DNA of 64,000 nucleotides from Hyparrhenia diplandra (GCA_015847255.1 JADLZK010009224.1:868001-932000); one strand, 5' to 3'; positions 1 to 10,971 are shown, numbered from the stretch's first letter. Translations and numbers: made by a program. Notes: generated from the letters alone by a model not told the origin.

Positions 1-167
1 TCGAGGTAAAAACTAGAAAACATGTAGAATTTATGAGGAAACATTTCCTATTTGTATAATAAGTCAATATAAATATAGGGGATCACAACCAATTGAAGTA
101 TTCAATCAAATTTAAGTTTTATACAAATTTATTAAACCTAATCTCTTCCAATCCCAATATATATCTT

Positions 168-3064
168 TTTTTCAAGAGCACGCCTAAGCACGCGTTTTTT
201 CATTAAGCGTAAAGAGTGTTACAAACTATGCTCGATCCGTAACACGAGCATTACCTGGATCACCACCCCTACTTCTCTTTGGATCTTACACGAGGGATTA
301 CATTGGAACAAACTTGCGACAAGAAATAAATATAGAGATCAAGGCCTAACTAGCCGACCTCCTCTTCCGCGATCCCCTGTCATGTCGAGCTCCATGGAAG
401 AAAGATCGATCCCACCTCCTAGCGAGGGCCTCAAAACAACTCCTCTTGTTTTCGGTCATCCCGCCCCCAAAGACAACCACGAACTTCTGCTCAATTTACG
501 AATCCATGGCCTCATCCTCAACCTTCTCGCCGAAGCTTACGAAGCGGCACCTTCACGTGCTTTCGAGCGGTTGCATTGAGGGGCGCACGGTTTAGCTGCA
601 ATACGTCCTCTCCTCCGTAGAGAGAATGGACTAACGCCGGGCGTGCAGGCGGCGTGATCGGGCATATCACGCCTCCAGCTCCTCCCGGACCGACAATGTC
701 ACGTGCTTTCGAAAACGCCCGCTGGAGGAGGGCATGCACGGCCTTGTGCCGATGTCCGTGATCTCGACCGAAAGCGAGATAGGGAAGGGTCGGCGCAGGC
801 CGCACAGCGTCAACCCGAGAAAGGCGGCGACGGCCCCCCCATGTCCGCCGGGCGATGTCGGGGCAGCAAAATGCGTGAACTCCACCACCACCGGGTGAGC
901 CCACGAATCATCCTGGCGTCGGGGCGCAAGTGTTGTAGAGCAGGTGTCCACCGAGGCGTGGGCGGAGCGCTCCGAAGCCACGTCTCCACAGGCGGCGTGG
1001 CGCAAGTGTTGGAGCCGCCAGAGCCCAAGCGGGAGGCTCCGTGACCTCGCGGCACTCACCCACCAAGGGATTGACGCGAACTGCGCAGTCGAAGTGGTGG
1101 ACTCCTCGGTGGAGGATGACCAGCGACATCATGTCGACCGGGCCGTCCCCCTCAAAGGTCTCAGACCGACGTCGACGTTGTCACCGCCGGGCGATGGCGG
1201 CCGCGCGTGGCGTCGTCACCGGGCGTGTGTATCGCTAACGACGAGGGGGCATCGCCCCTTTGAAGCCCGAGTCATCGATGTCGGTGGGGGCTGGACGAGG
1301 AACTCACCCACACGGATTGTGGTCATGGGTGTCTCTCCGAGCGAGCCGCCCCGAAGCACCGCGACTCCAGTGAGGGCGCATGCTCGCACAACCTTCAGGA
1401 AGGGCACCGAGGTTGACGACGGTGTTGCAATCGAGGCGGTGCCCCTGGACGGCGCGTGAGAGACAACGGGACGGAAGAGGTACACCGGGCGGCTATGTGG
1501 TTAGCCGACGTACGTTGAAGCAAAGGCGTAGGTAGGTTGGGCGAGACAGCCGCCGTGACGCGAGAGGTGGTGCACGGTGGCGACGGGCGGCGGCGTTGGA
1601 CAAGCGTGAAGCCATCCGCCGGACGGGCGGCCACATCGCGTGGTACCGCCGAGCCACCAGTGACGTGCATGCGCCCATCGCCGTGGACCGAAGACGCAGC
1701 ACGCAGCACACGGGAGGCTCGGTGAGGGTACCGGGGCGACGACAACGACGACGCCCGTCTAACGGGTGGCATCCGTCGTGAGGCGAGCCGTACCCTCACA
1801 AGGTGTAGGCGCCACCACCGAGGCTAGACGGATAGCTACAAGGTAAGGTGGCACGCGGCGCTGGAAGGCGAATCTTCCTCGCTGGTGTCGCCATCATCAT
1901 TTGCCCACCACCGATGCCGCGACGCCCCCCACCGCGACTCTCCGGATGGAAGGGCGCAACAAGGGGGATAAGGTGGACGACAATGAGGCAGATGGCGGGT
2001 CGGAAGGGCGGACGAGGATGACATCGTGGATAGGGCATCGCGTCGCGCGATCGTCCTCATCCAGACGCCCTCGACGCTAGCAGCGAGCCATCCGTGACTC
2101 CGGAGACCCACCAGCGCCCAAAGAAAAGCGCTTGAGGCGATCAGGGCGGCACCCACCACCGAGGGCGAGGCCGGCTTGATGGGAGTCACGCCCGTCGGAG
2201 TAGGTCGCAGCGGGGGGCCCTCGGCCGGGCAAGGGATGATGGTTGCTGGCCGGGGCGCCAAATCGTGAAGCGACGACCGGGGCGGCGCTGGGCACGGCGT
2301 CTCCTCGAGCCAACCGAAGTCGCGCTTGCCGTGGCTCCAAGCCGCTCGGGCGTAGGGTGGCGCCAGGCGCGGGTTGGCCCTGTGGTCGTGATGGCCGGCA
2401 TCCCCGACGCTGCCGCGAGCCCGGTCCGGGGCGGGGGTGGCGCCAACCCGCCCCTCCTCCCGGTCCGCGTTGGTGGGCGCTCCGCAAAGGTGGGGCGACG
2501 GTGATGGTGGGCGCGCCAAGGCGGCAACAAAGAACATCATTGGCCGGGCGGCGAGGAGGCGGTGTGAAGGGCGCCCAGCCTTCGTAGACTCATAGACTAC
2601 GGGCGCCGAGGACACCCGGCCGCGACGAGCCAGCACCACCTCCAAGGAACCCGACGCCGCGACGCCGGACGAGGTAGACGCCGCGTCGCTGGCATGTGCC
2701 ATGTGCCCGCCCACCATGGCTGCCTGCATCAATGGTGGCGGCCGACTCCATGGAACCGACCAGGGCGGGGCGGGCCAGCAGCGCGGGCGGCGGAATCCAC
2801 CGCATCGAGGCCCTCAACCGGATCTGCGAGTTGCGCCCATGGCTGGAGGAGGTGGCCGACGGGCTGGAGCACCCATGGATTGAAAGATCCGAGCTGGGAA
2901 CTCAGATTTGGTGTTGGATTGGAGGGGACGGGAAGATTAGGGAGATCGAGGAAGGGCATGGCGGGGCGCCGTCGCCGTCGCCCTGCGGAGGGGACGGGTC
3001 AGGCTCCAACGGCTCGAACATTTTCTCCATGCGATTATATCTTTGCTCTTTGCTTGCTGAATCC
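168..3064 (-). mobile_element. LINE-like retroposon carrying only an ORF1-like region
   Basis: The element is flanked by a 16-bp direct repeat with one mismatch (TCCCAATATATATCTT at 152-167, TCCTAATATATATCTT at 3065-3080), as left by target-primed reverse transcription. Its left end is a short poly-T (168-172), so it lies on the minus strand with its 3' tail at the left. The last ~60 bases of the minus strand can form a small GCGTGC-rich hairpin before the poly-A, as in other plant LINE tails in this window. The interior is very GC-rich from about 350 to 3000 and holds decayed ORF1-type coding sequence. I found no endonuclease or reverse transcriptase region, so it looks non-autonomous. Boundaries are seen directly; the LINE-like class is inferred. 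Confidence 0.65.
518..2732 (-). pseudogene. decayed LINE ORF1-like (CCHC gag-type) coding region
   Basis: The minus strand holds a broken coding region in several frames. At about 1584-1622 it reads ADGFTLVQRRRPS, like the DGWxxVxRRR signature before the zinc knuckles of plant LINE ORF1 proteins. Just downstream (about 1390-1480) is a degraded CxSRxxxGHxxDC-like remnant. At about 1060-1135 it reads HRGVHHFDCAVRV, resembling the conserved part after the knuckles. The end (about 518-600) reads RAPLNATARKHVKVPLRKL, like the basic C-terminal tail of these proteins. No single frame is continuous, so no protein is expected. The long overlapping frames on both strands here are products of high GC content. 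Assignment rests on remembered family motifs and is moderate. Confidence 0.4.
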
Positions 3065-3335
3065 TCCTAATATATATCTTGTAGTATACCCATCTCTCAA
3101 CAGGATATTCATAGACATTTAATCTAGATGGTCTAGCAGACCCTATGGGGCATCCATTTAATGAAATTGGATGGTTATGATCATCTATTACTTCTTAGAA
3201 GGTAATAGTTGAAATATATATTTATTTAATCTTTAATTTGGTAAGATAGGATCAATAAGGAAAATTTTAGGTATAAAGATCTTTCTTCCAGATCCAATTA
3301 ATTTATGATTGGTCGCTCTATTTGATTAGCACGTA

Positions 3336-3591
3336 CTCCCTCTGTCATGAAATACAATGCATTTTGCTTTGCCCTGAGTCAAATTGTTCTAAACTTGACT
3401 AAACTTATATAAAAGAGTAATAATATTTATGATGTCAAATGAGCATAATTAAATTTATTATGAGATATACTTTCATAATTTACTTGGTTGAAAGTATTAG
3501 ATGATAGTATTCTTTGCTATAGATTTGGATAAATTTAAACTAAGTTGACTTAGGATAAACTAAAATGCACTATATTACAGGACGGAGGGAG
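3336..3591. mobile_element. Stowaway MITE (Tc1/mariner-like)
   Basis: This 256-bp AT-rich element begins CTCCCTCTGTCA and ends with the inverted complement GACGGAGGGAG. It is flanked by TA on both sides (3334-3335 and 3592-3593), the target duplication of Stowaway elements. No coding capacity. Confidence 0.85.
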
Positions 3592-4330
3592 TATAGCTCT
3601 TCACTTACCTGTATGAGACAGGCTGACAGCTACAGGTTGTGTAACATGTTTTAAATTGATTAGCACAAGTGCATTAATAATTAAAACATGTAGTATAATT
3701 GGATTAGCATATATCTTCTCATACATGTATGCACTAACTGCATAACACTTTTTCTGCATATAACAAGTTTAATTGAGTACGTACGTACTCCCTCTGTTTC
3801 AAATTGTAAGTCATATCAAGAATATTGGAGAGTCAAAGTTTTTTTTAAGTTTAATCAAAATTATAGAAAAAACTATAATGATTTGTGACATTGAATACAG
3901 ACATGCGCGTGCATATGTCCTGTATGTGTTGTGAGCACGCGTGTGGTGTGTTCGTGATCTAAATCATTATTGTTTTGATCTTTTTGGGACATTAGATTAA
4001 TATCTATTGGTTGAGAAATCTGGTTATTTTTTTTTTTTCCTTTGAAACATCCAGATTTCCTTTTAGTCTGTTTCCGGCTGATCCATTCCATAGTAGACTT
4101 AGCACTTACGTTTGCTGCAGACAAACTAAAGAGTCCAGAGCAAAAAACAAATGCCGGGCACTGCACACACACACCCCCCACCCCCACCCACCCAGACCTA
4201 CACACACATAAAAGTATTTTTTTTTTCTTTTTACGAGACACACACACGCAAGAATACTGCATGACACATATTCGTTATTCATTATATTGGTGGAACTAGC
4301 TAGTAACATGAACGGGGATCAGTGACATAC
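3592..4330. other. AT-rich spacer left of NLR-A with a truncated Stowaway end
   Basis: A second Stowaway-type end (CTCCCTCTGTTTCAAATTG) starts at 3788 after TA but has no matching right end. A CA/CCCAC-rich simple repeat lies at 4163-4207. Exon 2 of the adjacent NLR should lie here if that gene were complete, but I see no kinase-2, GLPL or LRR sequence on the minus strand. Confidence 0.6.
4163..4207. repeat. CA / C-rich simple sequence repeat
   Basis: Runs of CACACA interrupted by CCCCCCACCCCCACCCACCC. Low-complexity sequence; the short frames across it rich in His, Thr and Pro are not credible genes. Confidence 0.8.
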
Positions 4331-5185
4331 CTCTTCTGCTCTAAGAATTGTTGCAGTTCATTACAGAATCGCTCTATATCCCATCCAGCCATGTCAACTT
4401 GCTTATACTCCTTATCGAGTTCCAGTAGCATCTTCTTAAATGTCCAAGCCAGATTAGGAGTCCTACCGGCGTAAACAAAAGCAGAACAACCAAATTGTTT
4501 CTTAAGCATGTCATGCACCGTTTTGGCTAGAGTAGTCTTACCCAATCCTCCAACCCCAGCAATAGAGACTATCTTTAGGCTCTGATTGGACACGAGGAGT
4601 CCGAGCATCATCTTTGGTTCCTACTGATAACATCCTGATAACTCTGTCCCTCGACTCCTCAATCCCAACGAGATCCGACTCTTTCTTGTACAGATTCAGG
4701 ACACGGGGGTCGATGCCGGTGCTCGCAGCGAGATTGGCACCTGCGCCCCGTACTGTGTACTTGGCACGGAGCTCAGCCAAGTCGTTGGAGAGCTTCTTGA
4801 TATCTTTGACCTTATCAAAGATCTGGTGTCGATCCTTGACCTTCTTCATCATTGCTGTTGCCTTGTGAAGGATCTTCTTGAAGATGTTGGCGTCGATGGC
4901 AGGGGCCGCGGACTCGCCACCGGCCACGCGCTGGATGAAGTCGTCGACGACGTCCTCTATGTCGTACGACAGCTCCCGGACCTGCCGTGCCCAGAGCTTG
5001 TCCACCTCACTGAGCTGGTCTGGTGGTACCCGAGATGAGTCCTCCAGAGAAGCTTTCATCATCAGAAGCTCCTTGGAGAGGGACTCGATGTCAGGCTTCA
5101 GGCCCTTCTGCACGACGTACTCCGCCATGAGCAGGTCCCCCAGCTTGGGGGCCAAGCCGGCCATGGCCCCCATGGCGAGCTCCAT
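4331..5185 (-). pseudogene. NLR-A: exon 1 of a CC-NBS-LRR gene, truncated and frameshifted
   Basis: The start is the ATG at 5185-5183, opening MELAMGAMAGLAPKLGD as in the paralogues. The CC (Rx N) domain follows, with LSYDIEDVVDDFIQRV, the counterpart of the EDVID motif that contacts the NB-ARC. The P-loop GVGGLGKTT and RNBS-A follow in another frame. Alignment with NLR-D shows one extra base near 4600, so the CC frame ends soon after DDARTPRV. The exon ends at AG|GTATGTC (donor at 4330-4329), exactly where the paralogues splice. No exon 2 (kinase-2, GLPL, LRR) exists to the left; a LINE-like insertion and MITEs occupy that space. At most it could make a CC-only protein of about 220 residues. 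Family assignment is firm; expression is unknown. Confidence 0.85.
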
Positions 5186-5191
5186 GCACAC

Positions 5192-5208
5192 ACTCTCTCT
5201 CTCTCTCA
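5192..5208. repeat. CT microsatellite just upstream of the NLR-A start
   Basis: A (CT)n run on the plus strand, read as GA repeats in the 5' leader of NLR-A. On the coding strand it keeps the frame open upstream of the true ATG at 5185, giving a misleading longer N-terminus. Confidence 0.75.
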
Positions 5209-5209
5209 C

Positions 5210-5881
5210 TCTGTGTTTCTCTAGCTTGCTTGGTACATGCTCTTTGGGTGCACGGCAACAAAAGGCAAAACTAGATGCTATGTGGTGAGCGAGATGGGAT
5301 GCTCAAATGCTAATTGATTGAAGCAGCTTCCACGATGGGTGACTGGTTGGCGACTTGGCTAGCTTAGTCAAGAGTGCTTATCTTTTGAAGAGCCGGCGCG
5401 GTCCATAATGGAAGATGATGTTGAGTAGGACAGGAGAGCCGGTGCGGTCCATAATGGAAGATGATGTTGAGTAGGACAAGAGAGCAGGTGTGCTGAGAAA
5501 TGAACAATTGGACGATGTACATATATAACAGTGATGGTCTTAGAGATAGCAGTTCACTCTATCATTGGAGTCGCCACATAGATCTACATTCTCGAGATCT
5601 TAAGGCTAATCCCAATGAATTATTTATTGACTTTGTTCAACGATCTGAAACAAAATCAAGAGTACAAAGGCGCTACTACTAGAGAAGAGTACAGCCATCT
5701 AAGACACTCTTCTTTGTTCAAAGCTTGACTTGAAACTACCACCTTTTCGGAAGATATCTTCGACTTGTTCTACCTTGCGTGACCAGTGAGGGTAAGTCCT
5801 TCAAGCAAAATTGTCCCCGTTAACTCTTATCAATATATTTCACTCAACAAAATCGTATAAAGAACTATCATTTTTTTAGCG
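5210..5881. other. NLR-A 5' flank with a 46-bp tandem duplication
   Basis: This is the former promoter side of NLR-A and is related to the flanks of the other NLR copies (for example 36541-36780 and 48640-49000). A 46-bp unit beginning GAGCCGGYGCGGTCCATAAT occurs at 5390-5435 and 5436-5481, followed by a partial third copy. No gene is evident in the rest. Confidence 0.6.
5390..5490. repeat. 46-bp tandem duplication
   Basis: Two nearly identical copies (5390-5435, 5436-5481) with a few changes (GGCGCGG versus GGTGCGG, ACAGGA versus ACAAGA), then GAGCAGGTG starting a third. It sits in the 5' flank of NLR-A. Confidence 0.85.
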
Positions 5882-6715
5882 TTTTTTTTCTCAAATACGC
5901 AAAAGATTTGCGCATCTTTGTATTTAAGAAGAATAGTTTTTACAGCGATGCGGATGCACCAATTTTTTTGGGGTTGTTAAAGAAATTACATGAAGTGCTC
6001 CCCCCCCCGGTAACTTACAACTCTTAGCGGACTACTCACGTAACAAACAACGTAGCTTGGCAGCACCGGCTTCGATCCAAAGGTCGGCGGTCTGCTTTAT
6101 AGTGAAGAGCAGGCGGGTTGTGGTGGAGGGAGGGCCCCGGGAAGCACTTGGCGTTCCTCTCCTTCCAGATTTCCTAGACTACAATGGTGAAGAGGGGGTG
6201 TTCGTGCCTTTCTTCTTGTCCCCGGTCCATCTTCGTCGCCATTGCACCCACCAGCCGAGGATGGAGGGCCCACCCACCGCGAAGAGTCGATGCCGAGACT
6301 ATCAAGATGGTCCACCATATTTGGCTAGAGTAGGAGCACGACGCCAGTATGTGGTCGATCATTTCAGGCTCCTGGTCACAGAGGTAGCAATCGTCATGCA
6401 CGTCTAGCCCATGGCGTCGCCTTCTTTCGGCGGTCCAATGTCTTCCTCAGATGGCTACCAGACACAGATTTTCACCCTCATATAGGGGCCCGTAGCTTCC
6501 AGATTGTTTTGCATCCTTGGATCGGCTGCGAGGTGATCTGCAGCGCTCGGTACGCTAACTTTGGTAAGTATGCCCCATCGTTGGTCCATCTCTAGACGAT
6601 GTGGTCGGCTTCAACGTTGAGGTGCACCTGCTCGAGCGTGTCCCAGAGCCTCATGTACTCTTCCACCACCGGTTCCGGGATTCCCCAGACATCTGTCGTT
6701 CTTGTTGTAGCCCTT
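5882..6715 (-). pseudogene. 5'-truncated LINE: reverse transcriptase C-terminal / zf-RVT remnant
   Basis: On the minus strand, 6401-6174 reads HDDCYLCDQEPEMIDHIL followed by CSYSSQIWW, the C-x2-C...H-x4-C zinc-binding region (zf-RVT) at the end of plant LINE reverse transcriptases. Upstream, with stops, are DHIV*RWTNDGAYLPKLAY and TAERRRRHGLDV, matching the usual order of that region. The left end holds a stem (GCGCAAATCTTTTGCG) followed by the poly-A (poly-T at 5882-5890 on the plus strand), a typical plant LINE tail. Several stops and frame changes make it non-coding. The right end is approximate, and I could not define a convincing target duplication. Confidence 0.75.
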
Positions 6716-6799
6716 AAGAAAATCTTTAGCACTCAAGGTAATTCAGAATTGTGATAGTGAGCATCACATCAAACAACTCTGCTCCAATGCTACTACTCG

Positions 6800-7250
6800 C
6801 TTTTTAACAGATTGGCACCCGCGCCGTACTTGCCACGGAGTTAGGATAACTCGTCGGAGAGTTTTCTTCACATGTCTGACGACCTTTATGGGGGATCTGA
6901 TGGTGATACCATCACCACGATGGAGACGTTGCCAAGGATATTCATGAAGATGTTGGCGTCGCTGGCTATATGCTAGCAGACTCGCTACGGCCTACGGCCG
7001 GCCAGGTCACGCGGAGGATGAAGTCATCGACCGCGTCTCCTACGCGTCGTATGAGCTACCGCGCGCAGAGCTTTTCGACACGCTACCTGCCGGCCACGTC
7101 CAGGATGAAGCCGTCGACCGCGTCTCCTACGCGTAGTATGAGTTACCGTGATCTTTTCTACCTCACTAGTAATAATTATGCTGCTCCGGTGGAACCCAGA
7201 GCGAGTCCTCCGTGGCAGAGTCCAGAGTGGCGTGCATGATCACAAAAAGC
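6800..7250 (-). pseudogene. relic of an NLR CC domain with an internal 92-bp duplication
   Basis: The minus strand matches the CC-encoding part of NLR-A (4730-5050): the ends of the KDIKKLSNDLAELRAKY and ANIFKKIL segments and the EDVVDDF segment are recognisable as DNA but broken by many indels. A 92-bp unit starting GCCGGCCA and containing GAYCGCGTCTCCTACGCGT occurs twice (about 6997-7088 and 7089-7180), doubling the EDVVDDF-encoding stretch. There is no P-loop and no open frame. It is probably the remains of a further NLR copy next to NLR-A. Confidence 0.7.
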
Positions 7251-8490
7251 TCCCTAGAGCTGCCTAGCTATAGGGCACCAACAATAGATACTCATAAACG
7301 TAGAAATAAGCATTGTTTTCATATTTTTATTTTTATAGAAGAGAGAAAAATTAGATCTTAATCAAGACATAGGCTCATACACACGTTCCAAAAACATGTA
7401 AGAGTGCATTATGCATCTAATCTTTCTATGAGTCATTTATAAAAGCTAATACTATTGCCGATGTTGACTCAGAGTTAGTAATTGACTCTTACTGTTGCAG
7501 GTTCCCTTAAGAATTGCATACCAATAGATGACGAAACTGTAATGGAAAGCTCCCGCTGCCTTCAGGCACATCTCGATTTCGTAAAATAATGGAAAGCTGT
7601 AAGGAGTACAAAAGATGTAGTGTCGGGTGTGGCCTGTCGGTTTCTCAAAGTAAAGGAGGATTAAGAACCCGCAACTTGGCCCTGTTGCCGTCAGTGACGC
7701 CAAGACGGCTCCGTCGTCATCAGTATCCAATCTCCATTTGTGAATTTCAGTATTTTTCTAGTGCATGATTCTCTCCCCACCTGTCGATTTCATTGTTTGA
7801 TTGCACTTCTCCAGGCACCTACGTCCAGCAGACCAGCAACTTGCGGAACCCTCCGGCCACCTTCCCTCTGAAACCGCCGTGAATCCACTCTCCCTTGTGA
7901 TCCACGCCACGCCGCCGTCAACGATCAGCAGTCCAAGCCTCCGAACTCCAGGCTTCGACTCGACTCTGTAGTCTTCGCAAATTAATCATGCTTTAAGAAC
8001 TTTTTACAATGTTTCACTACAGATTTGTTCATCACTGCCGAATCCAGTCCGTGATGAACTGTTCAGCGCGAAAATCAGAAAGTCCATGGAACCAGCCATA
8101 ACCGACAGGTAAAGATTTAGATCACTTCAGATCACTTCAGATTGAATCGTTTCCAGCAGTGATCTCGATGGACACTGAATCACTGCCGAGTTTGAATAAG
8201 AACCGATAGCGATTTCAAGAGTAAGTAACAGTAAAACAAATGATATAAAAAAAAGATTGACGACATTAGAATCAGAATAACAAGCGATTCATTTTTGTGA
8301 CTATAATATATATAGTATCATATTAAACCGATAGAAGGAAACAGTAGAACAAATTAATGATAGAAAAAGGAGATCGATATGCATCAGATTAACCAACGAC
8401 TGATTTATTAACAAACCACACAAACTAAATATATATTGCATCTTACAAATCCACACAAATAAGACAATTGATAAATTAACATAAAAAAAC
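7251..8490. other. non-coding flank related to 43590-43990
   Basis: The stretch 7560-7930 (TCTCGATTTCGTAAAATAATGGAAAGCTG ... CGCCGTGAATCCACTCTC) resembles 43600-43950, beside another NLR relic, so it belongs to the duplicated 5' flank of the NLR family. No credible gene; short frames here have no recognisable domain. Confidence 0.5.
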
Positions 8491-8752
8491 CTAGGCCGCC
8501 TTCCTGGCCTCCTCCTCCATCTCCTCCAGTTTGGCCGGTATCCCCTCGGCGAGGATATCGACGTGGAGTCGATCCGGAGGGCGTAGAAGTTGGCCTTCTG
8601 CTCCAAGGGCAGATTCACCCATGGCAGGCCAACATCGTCGGCCAGGCTATTGAGCTTGTTGAGGGCGGCACTGAGGCGCTCCACAGCGAACTTCATCTCC
8701 TCCTCCCAGTTGGCGGCCATGTCGATCGGCGGCGGTGGCGTGTCCGGCTTTC
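8491..8752 (-). pseudogene. orphan exon of an unknown coiled-coil-like protein
   Basis: On the minus strand a plausible acceptor (CCCCTTTCACAG, ending at 8753) precedes KPDTPPPPIDMAANWEEEMK, continuing FAVERLSAALNKLNSLADD and NLPLEQKANFYALRID. A shift of frame then gives VDILAEGIPAKLEEMEEEAR and a stop at 8491-8493. The composition (Glu/Lys/Leu-rich, heptad-like) suggests a helical protein, and the change from coherent sequence in one frame to coherent sequence in the next suggests a single indel. I do not recognise the family. Without upstream exons it is best read as a gene fragment. Confidence 0.45.
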
Positions 8753-8922
8753 CTGTGAAAGGGGTACGAAAGAGAAGTTAGTGTTGGACAACATCGGCGA
8801 CCGCTACGACCAATGGCCGTCTCCTCGGCACTCAACGATGACTGCATGTGGAAGGACAGAAGTGGTCCGTGTATCGAAGTGGTCCGCATTGAAGAGTGCA
8901 ATGCTAGGCTAAGCCAGCTCAA

Positions 8923-10866
8923 GTGGTGAATTCAAAATTAGATGGAGAAAAGCGGCCTATGGGACATAGGAGAGCTGAAAATGAATGCAGTGTGGCAAAC
9001 ACAAAGGAAATTGATGCTTTGTCTGATTTGAGTGCAAAACTTGAGGTAATTGAAGCAAGCACCAAGAATAGCCGAATAGGACAGGCAGAGAGAAATCATT
9101 TGCAAGAGTAAAAAGAAGGGTGGCTTGGGTATCAGAGAGTTAAGGAAAATGAATATCAGTTTGTTATGTAAATGGTGGTAGAGATTGGAAAGGGAAAAAG
9201 GATTGTGGCAAACCATTATTCAATACAAATACATGAAAAACAAGAATATTCATGAAGTTACTCATAAAATCAATGATTCTCCTATGTGGGCTGACCTCTT
9301 TAAGTTGAAAGAAATTTATTTACAAAGGGAGAGATGTGGAATGTGGTGAGGGCAATTTAACTAGATTTTGGATAAATCCTTGGCTTTACAATGATTCCCT
9401 TTGCAATAAGTGTCCTGTTTGTTTGGTTTGGCTGAAAATAAACAAACATCTGTTCTTGAAATTAGAAATGGTGCCCAAGTCAGTTTTAGGAGATGGCTGG
9501 ATATAGCCTTGAGAAGTTGCTGGAATTGTATTATAGCTGACATGAATTGCTTTGTCTTTAAAAATCAATCAGATAATATCATTTGAAAATTTGGAAAGAA
9601 AAACACATTTACTATGAAATCTCTTTATGAATTTCTAACTATTTCAGAGTCTGGTTCCTTTCATAGAATGATCTGGAAAAGTAAAATCCCTGAAAAGATT
9701 AGAAATGTTTTTGTGGCAAATATCAAGGGATGCAATTTTGACTAAAGAAAATTTAACCAAGAGAAATTGGGATGGTAGTACTAGCTGTGCATTTTGTGAT
9801 GACTTGGAAACAGTTTCTCATTTGTTCTTTACTTGTCCTTTAGCAAGTGTAATATTGTCAATCAATGCATTATGTGTGGGAGCATCCAATATTCCACAAG
9901 ATTTTGCTCAATGTTGGGCATGGTACGGTGTAATTTTTGGATATCTGATGGGTCTAACTTTCATGCAATTGGCATTGGGGCTATTTGCTGGTCATTTCGA
10001 AAGCAAGAAATCGGGTTATTTTTTTAATAAAGGTGTTAAGAATCCTGTTGAAATTTTCTGTCAAGCTCACTCGTTTATGGTATATTGGTCTGGGCTATTT
10101 GCAGATGAGGACAAAAGAATTTTGGGTTTCTAATGCAAATACGTACAATGCTGAAGATTGCCAAAGATATCCTCAGAGACCAAACTGCAAGACAATCAAT
10201 CGATATGCTGCTGCTTCAAGATGTTGGTAGTGTGGAGTTAGACGAGGAGGAATAGGCATCAGATGAAGGTCCAAGGATGGTCGCAGTTGAAGTCATGTTT
10301 CTGGACAAAATAGTTGAAGTTGCCTTCTGAGTGATGCTGTTGAAGCAATCAAACTCCGGTTTCTCAATGCCTGTCGAGTTATGTAATGTCTATGAAACTC
10401 TATGACTGTTTTGGTTGCTGAAGCTTAGACAGCGATGTTGCTTTTCGTAGGTTGCCTGGTGCTGCTATGCAGCTTTTTTTCCTCTTATGTTAGGCGTACC
10501 TCTGCCTACTCGTTAGCTGTCTTGTATCGTCTAAACTCTTTGTATTTCCGTTGCTAATGGAAATGGGTTACCCCGAGTTGAAAAAAAGGACAGGTAGAGA
10601 GAAGATGACAGATTGAAGTTTAGCAAAGTTGCGTCAATAAGGAGATTGGCTAAGCTTGCACTAGAGAAATTTAGCAAAGCTGCGTCAATAATCATAAGCT
10701 CGTGAACAAACAAAGCTTAAAATGCTAGAAACTTACACGCAGCTGCTGCTTGCACCTACTGATCAGCTTATGCAGATGCTTTGGCTGAGAGAAACTTGGC
10801 ACTAGAGAACCCGAGACTTGCTTTATTTCCTAAGGTTTGACACTATTAATCCTTCTTCAATTGCTT
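8923..10866 (+). pseudogene. gene fragment, possibly NAM-associated/trihelix-like, split by a LINE
   Basis: Before the LINE, 8926-9090 reads SKLDGEKRPMGHRRAENE then KEIDALSDLSAKLEVIEA. After it, 10604-10866 includes a Lys/Leu-rich stretch (RRLAKLALEKFSKAAS), then MLETYTQLLLAPTDQL and, one frame over, ADALAERNLALENPRLALFP. The RPMGxxxAKxE-like start and helical remainder recall the C-terminal domain of plant NAM-associated/trihelix proteins that often travel with transposons. This is a resemblance from memory only. Stops and frame changes show it is not an intact gene. Confidence 0.3.
9095..10587 (+). mobile_element. 5'-truncated LINE with 16-bp target duplications
   Basis: The insertion is bounded by GGACAGGCAGAGAGAA (9079-9094) and GGACAGGTAGAGAGAA (10588-10603), one mismatch in 16. 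It ends in AAAAAAA (10581-10587). The 5' part (9110-9700) encodes, with stops, the KKKGGLGIREL segment that follows the reverse transcriptase core in plant LINEs. 9705-10133 gives WQISRDAILTKENL and CAFCDDLETVSHLFFTCPLA, a clear zf-RVT domain. The endonuclease and RT core are absent, as expected for 5' truncation. Stops and frameshifts make it inactive. Confidence 0.85.
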
Positions 10867-10971
10867 ATTTAATGGCCAGTTACGGTTAATTAACTGGTGG
10901 ACTTATAATTCTCTGGAATTGGTTCTGCAGTAGCAAATGTTGTGTGCATACAAATGTGACCATGAAAGTAA

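Noticed and set aside
1836..2732. A 298-codon open frame on the minus strand
   Set aside because: It lies in very GC-rich retroposon DNA where all frames stay open. Only short scattered segments resemble a known protein, and no single frame carries them.
4011..4299. Short frames rich in His/Thr/Pro
   Set aside because: They are translations of the CA/CCCAC simple repeat.
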